From contig NC_030826.1 of the NCBI RefSeq assembly GCF_001704415.2, forward strand, positions 60,159,362 to 60,223,361: DNA of 64,000 nucleotides, given 5' to 3'. Positions 34,199-45,139 of this stretch are shown here, in pieces. The translations under genes were made by a program, and so were the position numbers. Source of the DNA: Capra hircus (Eukaryota; Chordata; Mammalia; Artiodactyla; Bovidae). Under the pieces are notes generated by a model that was not told the DNA's origin, searched no databases, and worked only from the letters and a program-made list of their open reading frames with translations. The stretch's first letter is position 1; each line of letters opens with the position of its first letter.

Positions 34199-36683
34199 AG
34201 TTCAGTTCAGCTCAGTCGCTTAGTTGTGTCCAACTCTTTGCGACCCCATGACTTGCAGCACGCCAGGCCTCCCTGTCCATCACCAACTCCCGAAGTTTAC
34301 TCAAAATCATGTCCATCGAGTCAGTGATGCCTTCCAGCCATCTCATCCTCTGTCAGACCCTTCTCCTCCTGCCCCTAATCCCTCCCAGCATCAGAGTCTT
34401 TTCCAATGAGTCAACTCTTTGCATGAGGTGACCAAAGTATTAGAGTTTCAGCTTCAGCATCAGTCCTTCCAATGAACACCCAGGACTGATCTCCTTTAGA
34501 ATGGACTGATTGGATCTCCTTGCAGTCCAAGGGACTCTCAAGAGTCATCTCCAACACCACAGTTCAAAAGCATCACAGTCCAAGGGACTCTCAAGAGTCT
34601 TCTCCAACACCACAGTGCAAAAGCATCAATTCTTCAGTGCTCAGCTTTCTTCACAGTCCAACTCTCACGTCCATACATGACCACTGGAAAAACCATAGCC
34701 TTGACTAGACGGACCTTTGTTTGCAAAGTAATGTCTCTGCTTTTCAATATGCTGTCTAGGTTGGACATAACTTTCCTTCCAAGGAGTAAGCATCTTTTAA
34801 TTTAATGGCTGCAGTCACCATCTGCAGTGATTTTGGAGCCCCCCAAAATAAAAGTCTGACACTGTTTTCACTGTTTCCCCATCTATTTCCCATAAGGGAT
34901 GGGACCAGATGCCATGGTCTTTGTTTTCTGAATGTTGAGCTTTAAGCCAACTTTTTCACTCTCCTCTTTCATTTTCATCAAGAGGCTCTTTAGTTCATCT
35001 TCACTTTCTGCCATAAGGGTGGTGTCATCTGCATATCTGAGGTTATTGACATTTCTCCCGGCAATCTTGATTCCAGCTTGTGCTTCATCCAGCCCAGCGT
35101 TTCTCATGATGTACTCTGCATAGAAGTTAAATAAGCAGAGTGACAATATACAGCCTTGCCGCACTCCTTTTCCTATTTGGAACCAGTCTGTTTTTCCATG
35201 TCCAGTGTTAACTGTTGCTTTCTGACCTGCATACAGGTTTCTGAAGAGGCAGGTCAGGTGGTCTGGTATTCCCATCTCTTTCAGAATGTTCCACAGTTCA
35301 TTGTGATCCACACAGTCAAAGGTGTTGGCATAGTCAAGAAAGCAGAAATAGATGTTTTTCTGGAACTCTCTTCCTTTTTCCATGATCCAGCGGATGCTGG
35401 CAATTTAATCTGTGGTTCCTCTGCTTTTCTAAAACCAGCTTGTACATCTGGGAGTTCACGGTTCGCCTACTGCTGAAGCCTGGCTTGGAGAATTTTAAGC
35501 ATTACTTTATAGTGTGTGAGATGAGTGCAACTGTGCACTAGTTTGAGCATTCTTTGGGGGATTAGAATGAAAACTGACCTTTTCCAGTCCTCTGGCCACT
35601 GCTGAGTTTTCCAAATTTGCTGGCATATTGAGTGCAGCACTTTCACAGCATCATCTTTCAGGATTTGAAACAGCTCAACTGGGATTCCATCACCTCCACT
35701 AGTTCGTAGTGATGCTTCCTAAGGCCCACTTGACTTCACATTTCATGATGTCTGGCTCTAGGTGAGTGATCACACCATCATGAGTATCTGGGTCATGAAG
35801 ATCTTTTTTGTACAGTTCTTCTATGTATTCTTGCCACCTCGTCTTAATATCTTCTGCTTTTGTTAGGTCCATACCATTTCTGTCCTTTATCGAGCCCATC
35901 TTTGCATGAAATGTTCCCTTGGTATCTCTAATTTTCTTGAAGAGATCTCTAGTCTTTCCCATTCTGTTGTTTTCCTCTATTTCTTTGCATTGATCGCTGA
36001 GGAATGCTTTCTTATCTCTTCTTGCTATTCTTTGGAACTCTGCATTCAGATGCTTATATCTTTCCTTTCTCCTATGCCTTTTGCTTTTCTTTTCACAGCT
36101 ATTTGTAAGGCCTCCCCAGACAGCCATTTCATTTTTTTCCATTTCTTTTCCATGGGGATGGTCTTGATCCCTGTACAATGTCACGAACCTCTGTCCATAG
36201 TTCATCAGGCACTCTATCTATCAGATCTAGTCCCTTAAATCTATTTCTCACTTCCACTGTATAATCATAAGGGATTTGATTTAGGTCATACCTGAATGGT
36301 CTAGTGGTTTTCCCTACTTTTTCAATTTAAGTCTGAATTCGGCAATAAGGAATTCATGATCTGAGCCACAGTCAGCTCCCGGTGTTGTTTTTGCTGACTG
36401 TATAGAGCTTCTCCATCTTTGGCTGCAAAGAATATAATCAGTCTGATTTTGGTGTTGACCATCTGGTGATGTCCATGTATAGAGTCTTCTCTTGTGTTGT
36501 TGGAAAAAGCTGTTTGCTATGACCAGTGCATTCTCTTGGCAAAACTCTATTAGCCTTGTCCTGCTTCATTCTGTACTCCAAGGCCAAATTTGCCTGTTAC
36601 TCCAGGTGTTTCTTGACTTCCTACTTTGCATTCCCCTGTAATGAAAAGGTCATCTCTTTTGGGTGTTAGTTCTAAAGGTCTTT
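34199..36683 (-). mobile_element. Second BovB inserted into the first
   Basis: It runs on the minus strand from the endonuclease region (36683, 'aactaacacccaaaagagat' side) to the canonical tail at 34199. It abuts the host BovB on both sides, with taattcgc (34191-34198) and taattcac (36684-36691) as a likely TSD (7 of 8). The longest coding remnants are 34883-35383 (with YADD) and 35699-36205. Frameshifts and stops make it dead. Confidence 0.82.
34523..34628 (-). repeat. 53-bp tandem duplication within BovB
   Basis: Two adjacent copies (34523-34575 and 34576-34628) start 'cagtccaagggactctcaag' and end 'aaagcatca'. They differ at a few bases ('agtcatctcc' versus 'agtcttctcc'). No other BovB in the window has this duplication. 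Confidence 0.95.
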
Positions 36684-37149
36684 TAATTCACTGATTCCTA
36701 GAATGTCAACATTCACTCTTGCCATCTGCTAGTTGACCACTTCCAATTTGCCTTGGTTCGTGGAGCTAACATTCCAGATTCCTATGCAATATTGCTCTTT
36801 ACAGCATCGGACCTTGCTTCCATCACCAGTCACATCCACAACTGGGTGTGGATTGTTTTTGCTTTGGCTCCATCTCTTCATTCTTTCTGGAGTTGTTTCT
36901 CCACTGATCTCCAGTAGCATATTGGGCACTTACCGACCTGGGGAGTTCATCTTTCAGCGTCCTATCTTTTTGCCTTTCCATACTGTGCATAGGGTTTTCA
37001 AGGCAAGAATACTGCAGTGGTTTGCTGTTCCCTTCTCCAGCTGTAGTGGAGGGTACAGTCTCGTTTTTAGGAGACAGTAGCCCAGGAGGCTGTGACCAGT
37101 GTCTTTAGCACATCATACTTGTCCTCTCCCTGCTTTTGCTTTCTTTTGA

Positions 37150-37475
37150 AATGAAGTTGAGAGGGAGGGGATATATATATACAAATAGCTGATTCAGGCT
37201 TCACTAGTGGTAGAGAACCCACCTGCCAATGCAGGAAACCTAAAAGATACAAGTTTGATCCCTGCGTCAGGAAGATCCCCTGGAGAAGGGCATGGCAACC
37301 CACTCTAGTACTCTTGCCTGGAGAATCCCACGGACAGAGGAGCCTGGTGGGTCCATGGGGTCACAGGGTCAGACACAACTGAAGGACTTAGCTTGAACGC
37401 ACTGCTGATTCACTGTGTTGTACAGCAGAAACTAAAATAACATGGTAAAGCAGTCATACTCCAGTGTAAAAAAAG
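37150..37475 (+). mobile_element. L1 3' end, split by Bov-tA
   Basis: 'gttgagagggaggggatata' and 'caaatagctgattca' lie left of the SINE, and 'gtgttgtacagcagaaacta' with an A-rich tail to the right. These are the last about 110 bp of an L1. Confidence 0.8.
37197..37403 (+). mobile_element. Bov-tA SINE with TSD
   Basis: Sense copy from 'ggcttcactagtggtagaga' to 'cacaactgaaggacttagc'. The 9-bp gctgattca flanks it at 37188-37196 and 37404-37412. Confidence 0.93.
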
Positions 37476-37817
37476 AAATGAATTTGAAACAGGATTATTA
37501 TCAAAGTTGCCAGGCGACTTCAGAATCCTTCTCCATGAATGAAAGAAATAGTGTAAGTAATAATAACAGTAGTTGCATTATCTAAGCTTTGCAATGAACT
37601 AAATAAATAAAACTAAGTAAATTGTATAAGCAATATCCACAATGCCTAACCTTACAACTAAACTCTCACTTTTTTATATTTAAAAATTACAGTGGACTTC
37701 ACAGGTGCCTGAAATTAAATTAGTGCCCAAGGTAAGTTTTCTTGTTTAAAAAACATACCAAATGGTGAAATTTGCACAGTATGGTCAGTTCAGCTTCAAT
37801 AAAAATAGTTGTTCACA
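37476..37817. other. AT-rich, no recognised gene
   Basis: Unassigned AT-rich DNA. Confidence 0.4.
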
Positions 37818-38022
37818 GAGCTTCCCTGGTGGCTCAGATGGTAAAGAAGTCACCTGCAATGCAAGAGACCCAGGTTCGATCCCTGGGTCAGGAAGATCAG
37901 TTGGAGAAGAGAATGACTACCCATTTGGTATTCTTGTCTGGAGAATCCCATGGACAGAGGAACCTGGCTACAGTCTGTGGGTTCACAAAGAATCAGATAT
38001 AACTGAGCAACTAAGTTCACGC
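37818..38022 (+). mobile_element. Bov-tA SINE
   Basis: Complete sense copy: 'gagcttccctggtggctcag', B box 'ggttcgatccc', ending 'ataactgagcaactaa'. Confidence 0.94.
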
Positions 38023-38256
38023 CATCACACGCACACAAAAATCATCCAGTAACCCCCATATTACCAGTTTTTTCTTGTGAATGTATCTTGGCTAGCTGCC
38101 TAAAATCCTTTTCCAAAAGAAGTCTTTATAAAATAAAGGGAGAAAAGTTATTCTTTTTTCTAAAGGCCTGTTTATTGAGGTGTTTTGAAAATATAACCAG
38201 TGGGGAAGCAGAACTGAAATGCTTGGGACCTTGGGTTTGCCTAAAAGCCTTTTTTT

Positions 38257-38395
38257 TTCCCATTCTATTTTATTTTTTATTAAAGTATAGTTGATTTACA
38301 ATGCTGTGCTGATCTCTGCTGTACAGAAACATGACTCAGTTATTCACCTATACACATTCCTTTTTAAATATTATTTTCCATTATGTTTTTTTTCA
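38257..38395 (-). mobile_element. L1 3'-UTR fragment, antisense
   Basis: A T-run, then 'aaagtatagttgatttacaa', 'atctctgctgtacagaaaca' and 'cacctatacacattcc'. Confidence 0.75.
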
Positions 38396-39329
38396 GCTGC
38401 TCCTAAATAAAACTAGGTAGCAGCCATCTGCACACAGATGTGTTTTGCTTAAACCAGGAGGTAATGTGTTAAATTCTTTACTGTTTCCAAACACAGAGCA
38501 GACTTCTACCTCTTCTCCAAAAATGTTGCATAATTAATAAAATTCATATCATCAAACCAACTCTTTGCTCTTTTCTGCTTGTAAAAGTCATAGTTTATTT
38601 TCCTATTCTTCCTTTGAAGAAAGAGACTGGTGATAGCTGGTAGATGACAATCCAGGAATTCCACCAAAATGACAGTACACGCCCTGTGAGCAGCTGGGGC
38701 TGGCAGAGGGCCTGTCTTCTGCGCACATCGAGGGCAAGGCAGCCAACGGAAAGAAGCAGTCACATCCGAGCATGCCACGGACCCGAAGGGCATCTGTGCT
38801 GGGCATCTCACACACACAAACAGCTGTGCGAGGTCAGTCTGGCCTGCACAAACAGGACAACAGGTGGGACAGCTTTGATGAACTGCAGCTGAAAACTCCT
38901 CTGCAAACGCCTGTGTCTTTAGATATGGTGCAGCAGGCAGGCCCCGGATGGAAGGCACGGGAGGGCGGGGCCAGCCCGTGCATGGGGCTCGGGCAGCAGC
39001 CACAGAAGGAGGCTCAGAGCCGCCACCACTGTCCCCGCCTCCTGTGCTCCAGCGGCTGGGATTGCCCGACTGCCCGGGCCACACCAGCATCCTCGCTTGG
39101 CCTGCATACGACACAAGGGCAGTCTCTCGCAAGGAAGACAACTGTGTTTGCTTTTTCCTTCCCACGATGAGTTGGCTTTTCAGTCTGAGAAGAGGGAGAA
39201 CCTCAAGTCTGAAAGCTGCCACCTAGGATTCCATTATTAGGAATTTACACAGAGCATGATGGTGGGATGCATCCATGCCTGTGATCTTGAGCATCTCCCC
39301 GATATGCAGCTACATCGCTACATCCATAC
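38396..39329. other. Repeat-poor, partly GC-rich island
   Basis: No transposon recognised. The part 38690-39170 is GC-rich and holds about two dozen CpGs by eye, below a strong CpG island. Open frames on several frames overlap here, the longest being 238 codons on the minus strand. Confidence 0.45.
38506..39222 (-). other. Uncharacterised 238-codon open frame, coding status doubtful
   Basis: I recognise no family. The frame runs from an ATG at 39222 to a stop at 38506. The middle holds four CxxC pairs (CPTC, CPVC, CVRC, CPRC), which superficially resemble a zinc ribbon, but spacing is irregular and no flanking conserved residues stand out. The N-terminal half is rich in G, P, S and A, as expected from GC-rich non-coding DNA, and overlapping frames of 132 and 92 codons are open on the other strand. 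The C-terminal half becomes lysine-rich where the DNA turns AT-rich. No splice sites, TATA box or poly-A signal are convincingly placed. It is more likely a chance frame than a gene. Confidence 0.12.
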
Positions 39330-39552
39330 AGCTATCTAGACATCTAGACAGATGAGAGATAGATATCAATAGATAGATGATAGGCAGATGGATGATGGAA
39401 AGATACATAGATGCTAGACAGATGATAGAAAGATTGATAGACAGATGATAGAAAGATAATACATAGATGCTAGACAGATAGCAGACAGATGACAGAAAGA
39501 TGATTAATAGATGGAAAGAAAGATAGATAGCCAGACAGATGAAGGACAGATA
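39330..39552. repeat. Degenerate GATA/GACA microsatellite
   Basis: About 220 bp of imperfect agat/gaca tetranucleotides ('agatagatgata', 'gacagatgatagaaagat'). It makes a serine/isoleucine/leucine-rich shadow frame on the minus strand. Confidence 0.95.
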
Positions 39553-39747
39553 CAATACTCAGCTATGCCCCTGGGTTTTTCCCTCTGAAGGACTGATGTA
39601 ACATAGAGCCCTTGGCTCTAACTGCTAGAGAAAAGATGAAATGTCATCATCTATGACTTCCACAAACTTTCTCCACGCTTCACTCAGCAGCACCCAGTAG
39701 ACACTCCAGGAATAATTGAGCACCTCTGACCAGCGGGTTTGAGGATT

Positions 39748-40400
39748 TTTCACTTTAACTTTTACTGGAGCACAGTTGCTTTACAATGTTGCGCTGGGCT
39801 CTCCCCCAGCACAGTGAGCCAGCCCCACGGGTCCATGCTGCCCGTCCCTTTTGGACTCCGTCCCATTCGGTCGCCACAGAGCACTGAGCAGAGTGCCCAG
39901 GCTCTGCAGCATGTTCTCATTAGCTGTCCATTCTATATTAATACATACTATCAACAGTTTATATGTGCCGATCCCAATCTCCCAATTTCTCCCACCCCCG
40001 CCTTCCTCCCTTGATATCCATACGTTTGTCCTCTACATCTGAGTCTCTATTCCTGCTTTGCAAATAGGATGATCTATACCATTTTTCTCGGAGAAGGCGA
40101 TGGCACCCCACTCCAGTACTCTTGCCTGGAAAATCCCGCAGAGGAGCCTGGTAGGCTGCGGTCCATAGGGTCGCGAAGAGTCGGACACAACTGAGGGACT
40201 TCCCTTTCACTTTTCACTTTGAAGCATTGGAGAAGGAAATGGCAACCCTCTCCAGTGTTCTTGCCTGGAGAATCCCAGGGATGGGGGAGCCTGGTGGGCT
40301 GCTGTCTATGGGGTCACACAGAGTCGGACACGATTGAAGTGACTTAGCAGCAGCAACATACCATTTTTCTAGTTTGCACATGTGTGCATTTGATGGGTTC
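39748..40400 (-). mobile_element. L1 3'-UTR, antisense, split by BOV-A2
   Basis: 'cttttactggagcacagttg', 'gccacagagcactgagcaga', 'ctgctttgcaaataggatga' and 'ctataccatttttct' lie left of the SINE, and 'ccatttttctagtttgcaca' right of it. Confidence 0.85.
40089..40357 (+). mobile_element. BOV-A2 dimeric SINE inside L1, exact TSD
   Basis: Two Bov-A monomers joined at 'cacttttcactttgaagcat', ending 'gacttagcagcagcaa'. The 13-bp ataccatttttct flanks it at 40076-40088 and 40358-40370. Confidence 0.97.
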
Positions 40401-40404
40401 CATG

Positions 40405-40522
40405 AAGACAGGAACCAACCCATGTGATTTTTTGATGACCGTATCCCCATCACCTGCAACAATGTTCTGGAACTAAGGAGGTAGTCAAAAACTACTTCCT
40501 GAATGAATGAATAAATGTCATA
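40405..40522 (+). mobile_element. L2 3' tail
   Basis: 'aagacaggaaccaacccatg', 'gtatccccatcacctgcaac' and 'gaatgaatgaataaa' follow the L2 end. Confidence 0.55.
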
Positions 40523-40668
40523 GCAAGATATGATGGGATATTAGGTAGCAAAATCATTGCATTTCCATACACAATGGGGTCTCAAAACCCAGGACTGAGC
40601 CTTCCCAATTCAGTTCACATTCAGTGAGCAAAAATTAGTCAAATTAGTAAAACAAAAGCTTAAAATTT

Positions 40669-42972
40669 GTGAATAAAGACTGGTCATAGCAAACATCCTC
40701 TTCCAACAGCACAAGAGAAGACTCTACACATGGACATCACGAGATGGTCAACACCGAAATCAGATTGATTATATTCTTTGCAGCCAAAGATGGAGAAGCT
40801 CTATACAGTCAATAAAAACAGGACTGGGAGCTGACTGTGGCTCAGATCATGAACTCCTTATTGCCAAATTCAGACTTAAATTGAAGAAAATAGGGAAAAC
40901 CGCTAGACCATTCAGGTATGACCTAAATCAAATCCCTTGTGATTATACAGTGGAAGTGAGAAATAGATTTAAAGGCCTAGATCTGATAGATAGAGTGCCT
41001 GATGAACTACGGAATGAGGTTCATGACATTGTACAGGAGACAGGGATCAAGACCATCCCCATGGAAAAGAAATGCAAAAAAGCAAAATCGCTTTCTGGGG
41101 AGGCCTTACAAATAGCTGTGAAAAGAAGAGACGCAAAAAGCAAAGGAGAAAAGGAAAGATATAAGCATCTGAATGCAGAGTTCCAAAGAATAGCAAGAAA
41201 AGATAAGATAGCCTTCTTCAGAGATCAATGCAAAGAAATAGAGGAAAACAACAGAATGGGAAAGACTAGAGATCTCTTCAAGAAAATTAGAGATACCAAG
41301 GGAACATTTCATGCAAAGATGGGCTCGATAAAGGACAGAAATGGTATGAAGCAGAAGATATTAAGAAGAGGTGGCAAGAATACACAGAAGACCTGTACAA
41401 AAAAGATCTTCATGACCCAGATAATCATGATGGTGTGATCACTAATCTAGAGCCAGACATCTTGGAATGTGAAGTCAAGTGGGCCTTAGAAAGCATCACT
41501 ACGAACAAAGCTAGTGGAGGTGATGGAATTCCAGTTGAGCTGTTTCAAATCCTGAAAGATGATGCTGTGAAAGTGCTGCACTCAATATGCCAGCAAATTT
41601 GGAAAACTCAGCAGTGGCCACAGGACTGGAAAAGGTCAGTTTTCATTCCAATCCCAAAGAAGGGCAATGCCAAAGAATGCTCAACCTACCGCACAATTGC
41701 ACTCATCTCACATGCTAGTAAAGTAATGCTCAAAATTCTCCAAGCCAGGCTTCAGCAATACGTGAACCGTGAACTTCCTAATGTTCAAGCTGCTTTAGAA
41801 AAGGCAGAGGAACCAGAGATAAAATTGCCAACATCTGCTGGATCATTGAAAAAGCAAGAGAGTTCCAGAAAAACATCTATTTCTGCTTTATGGACTATGC
41901 CAAAGCCTTTGACTGTGTGGATGACAATAAACTGTGGAACATTCTGAAGGAGATGGGAATACCAGACCACCTGACCTGCCTCTTGAGAAATCTGCATGCA
42001 GGTCAGGAAGCAACAGTTAGAACTGGACATGGAACAACAGACTGGTTCCAAATAGGAAAAGGAGTACGTCAAGGCTGTATATTGTCACCCTGCTTTTTTA
42101 ACTTATATGCAGAGTACATCATGAGAAATGCTGGGCTGGAAGAAACACAAGCTGGAATCAAGATTGCCTGGAGAAATATCAATAACCTCAGATATGCAGA
42201 TGACACCACCCTTATGGCAGAAAGTGAAGAGGAACTAAAAAGCCTCTTGATGAAAGTGAAAGAGGAGAGCGAAAAAGTTGGCTTAAAGCTCAACATTCAG
42301 AAAACAAAGATCATGGCATCCGGTCCCATCACTTCATGGGAAATAGATGGGGAAACAGTGGAAACAGTGTCAGACTTTATTTTGGGGGGCTCCAAAATCA
42401 CTGCAGATGGTGATTGCAGCCATGAAATTAAAAGACGCTTACTCCTTGGAAGAAAAATTATGCCCAACCTAGACAGTACATTCAAAAGCAGAGACATTAC
42501 TTTGCTGACTAAGGTCCATCTAGTCAAGGCTATGGTTTTTCCTGTGGTCATGTATGGATGTGAGAGTTGGACTGTGAAGAAGGCTGAGCACCAAAGAATT
42601 GATGCTTTTGAAATGTGGTGTTGGAGAAGACTCCTGAGAGTCCCTTGGACTGCAAGGAGATTCAACCAGTCCCTTCTGAAGGAGATCAACCCTGGTATTT
42701 CTTTGGAAGGAATGATGCTAAAGCTGAAGCTCCAGTACTTTGGACACCTCATGCAAAGAGTTGACTCGGAAAAGACTCTGATGCTGGGAGAGATTGGGGG
42801 CAGGAGGAGAAGGGGACAACCCAGGATGAGATGGCTGGATGGCATCACAGACTTGATGGATGTGAGTCTGAGTGAACTCCAGGAGATGGTGATGGACAGG
42901 GAGGCCTGGTGTGCTGCGGTTCATGGGGTCGCAAAGAGTTGGACACGACTGAGCGACTGAACTGAACTGAAT
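40669..42972 (+). mobile_element. 5'-truncated BovB, 2.3 kb
   Basis: Starts near the end of the endonuclease region ('ctggtcatagcaaacatcct') and runs through the RT to 'ctgaactgaactgaa'. It shares 'gtgtggatgacaataaactg' with the BovB at 58519-62268, whereas the BovBs at 28.5-37 kb read 'gtggatcacaatgaac' on their minus strands, so these two belong to one sublineage. No clear TSD was found. Confidence 0.95.
40881..42960 (+). pseudogene. BovB reverse transcriptase, two frameshifts
   Basis: RTE-type proteins carry an APE-like endonuclease followed by a reverse transcriptase and nick the target before copying their RNA onto it. Here the linker and RT survive in three overlapping frames: 40881-41438, 41435-41947 and 41890-42960 (356 codons). 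The last holds the palm with YADD (42193-42204) and the C-terminal region ending 'SWTRLSD'. Against the copy at 58519-62268, two lesions explain the breaks: a 10-nt deletion near 41349 and a 1-nt deletion near 41793. The endonuclease is almost wholly absent. It cannot make a functional protein. Confidence 0.92.
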
Positions 42973-43107
42973 ACCATTGTTCCCTAGTATCATTAGTGCT
43001 AACCAGGGCCAGATCCAAGAGAGCTTCATAAAGATCTCACAGAAGATTAACGGGGCATCTCAGAGGTAAAGAGATCAGCTAGGAAATAATAAATAAATCA
43101 GAAAGTG

Positions 43108-43317
43108 ATAAGTGTCAGTCGCTCAGTTGTGTCCAACTCTTTGCAAACCCATGGACTGTAGCCCACCAGGCTCCTCTGTCCATGGAATTCTGCAGGCAAG
43201 AATATTGACGTGGTTTGCCATTTCCTTCTCTAGGAGATCTTCCCGACCCAGGGATGGAACCATGGTCTCCTGCAAGGCAGGTGGATTCTTCATTATCTGA
43301 GCCACCATGGAATCCCC
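43108..43317 (-). mobile_element. Bov-tA SINE, antisense
   Basis: 'gtgtcagtcgctcagttgtg' to 'tatctgagccaccatgg'. Complete. Confidence 0.93.
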
Positions 43318-44225
43318 CATCAAAGAGGACATTTCCAACGTGTAGTGAAAATTCAGCAAGTCAACTGTAGGAAAGAGAAAGGCTAATATAACTTGTTTTA
43401 ATGAATCCAGGGGAGAAAAGATGTTTCTGTATGCTATATGACTATAATTATATTCATTTTCTTTCTTCTTTCAACATTTTGTATTTCAGGTTTGTTACCT
43501 GGGGTGAGGGAAAAAAACATGTGTCTTAATAAAAAGGAGGGAAAGGAGGTGGGGAGAGGGAGACGTGGGTGCGGGGAGGGAACAGGAGAGGGAGGGAAAA
43601 GACCTCATGAAATGAAACAAGACAGGCACGTCCTTCATAGCTCTAAAACCGCCAACTGAACATGGGTAAAAGTCCTATCAGCCAGCTGTTTTGTTTCCAT
43701 GACACTAAACACTACTGGTTTTACTTCTTCAGAGAATATCTTGAACTGATTAGTTACTGTGGCATCGTGGAGACAGCACACAGGCCCCCGGGGAGCCCGG
43801 GCTGTGGGGGGAGAGTTGCGGCCTCCAGGAGACCAGGCCCCAGAGCCCGTGGCGAGCCTTGCCCCCGGAGACTCACGGCGAGCCTCACCCGGGGACGCTG
43901 GCAGCCTTCAAAACCTTCTCCAGAGGATCCCTCTGTTCTGGTCAGGGGACGGTATCTGACCAGATACCGTGTGGACCCCTGGGTTCTACTACCCACCCGT
44001 TCAACAAACAGACCTGCCAACGGAAACATGTATTTTCAACGCTTCAACACGCCTTGTCTTCTGGAACAACTGGGATAATGATTTCTGCTCTATTTATTCA
44101 CAGCATAAGAAAGCCTAGGGTAGGAATGTGTATTTTCTAAATTAGTGAAAAGCGGTGTTATTGATACCACCAGTTATGATGTCCCTTCAAGAGAAGGCCG
44201 CGTGTGGGGGTGCGAAGGTTGGAGG
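43318..44225. other. Unassigned; GC-rich stretch 43760-44030
   Basis: A purine-rich patch (43520-43610) is followed by GC-rich DNA. Overlapping open frames of 66-138 codons are open on several frames, so composition explains them. A perfect dyad is listed separately. Confidence 0.45.
43949..43970. repeat. Perfect 22-bp inverted repeat
   Basis: acggtatctg (43949-43958) and cagataccgt (43961-43970) are exact reverse complements around a 2-bp spacer (ac). It lies in unassigned GC-rich DNA, not in a recognised transposon. Confidence 0.97.
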
Positions 44226-44475
44226 AAGGCACAATTAGGGACTTTGGGGTGGACATGTGCACATGGCTCTATTTAACCTTGTTGGATAACCAACAAGGAC
44301 CTCATGTGCAGCACAGGGGACTCTGCTCAGTGTTAGGCGGCAGCCGGGACGGGAGGGGAGTTTGCAGGAGAATGGGTACATGTGTGTGGATGGCTGAGTC
44401 CCTTTGCTGTCCACCTGAAACTGTCACAACATTGTTAATCGGCTGTACTCCAATACAAAATAAAATTTTTTAAAA
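44226..44475 (+). mobile_element. L1 3' end
   Basis: 'aaccaacaaggacctcatgt', 'gcacaggggactctgctcag', 'ctgtactccaatacaaaata' and an A-rich tail. Confidence 0.8.
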
Positions 44476-44547
44476 AAGAGAGAGAGAAAGCTAGTTTAGA
44501 CTAGAAAGAGAAGTGCTAGTTTAAATCTTCATAAGGGATAATGTGGA

Positions 44548-44853
44548 AGGTGAAAGTTGCTCAGTCGTGTCTGACTGTTTGATACCCCATGGACTATATA
44601 GTCCTTGGCATTCTCCAGGCCAGAATACTGGAGTGGGTACCCTTTCCCTTCTCCAAGGGGTCTTCCCAACCCAGGGATCAAACCCAGGTCTCCCACATTG
44701 CAGGCGGATTCTTTACCAACTGAGCCACAGGGAAGCCCAAGAATACTGGTGTGGGTAGCCTATCCCTTCTCCAGCGGATCTTCCCGACCCAGGAATTGAA
44801 CTGGGGCTCCAGCACTGCAGGTGGATTCTTTACCAACTAAGCTACCAGGGATA
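44548..44853 (-). mobile_element. Bov-tA SINE plus duplicated tRNA half, antisense
   Basis: A full antisense Bov-tA (44548-44738) is followed directly by a second copy of only its tRNA-proximal half (44739-44853, 'aagaatactggtgtgggtag' to 'ctaagctaccaggg'). The halves differ by several substitutions, so the duplication is not recent. Confidence 0.9.
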
Positions 44854-45139
44854 ATACAAGCGCCTTAATAATTATGTGTTAAAATTCATCTCACAGAGAA
44901 ACGCAGTGGAGTCAAGGACAGTAGCTTCTGGGTGTGCATAACATTCATATGTAGACTATTGTAGGCAAACATGAACAAAGATGTCCCCCAGAACGACTAA
45001 TTAGTTTATGGGGCATATGCTCTGCACTTACCCTTGTTTGGACTTCTTACACATAGTAACGTCTTCAAAATAGTAGATACTGACTTTACTTGTATCTAAT
45101 GAGATTTAAAAATCTCTCCCTCAAAAAAAAAAAAAATCC

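Larger units (their letters stand above)
28485..37042 (-). mobile_element. BovB of about 3.1 kb, opened by three later insertions
   Basis: Antisense BovB whose parts lie in order at 28485-29974, 30261-30553, 33261-34190 and 36684-37042. Reading the minus strand gives 5'-UTR, endonuclease, reverse transcriptase and the canonical tail. Outer flanks gtactagagggt (28473-28484) and gtagtggagggt (37043-37054) match at 10 of 12 bases, so it was one insertion. A BOV-A2 SINE, an L1 and another BovB then landed inside. The longest frame left (28897-29502, 201 codons) includes the YADD motif but is cut by stops and frameshifts. Confidence 0.88.

Noticed and set aside
39310..39555. Serine/tyrosine/leucine-rich 81-codon frame
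   Set aside because: Translation of the GATA/GACA microsatellite.
40669..42972. Bacterial retron or group II intron reverse transcriptase
   Set aside because: The RT block (YADD with RTE-type flanks), the endonuclease sequence and the tail are BovB. The whole window is mammalian.
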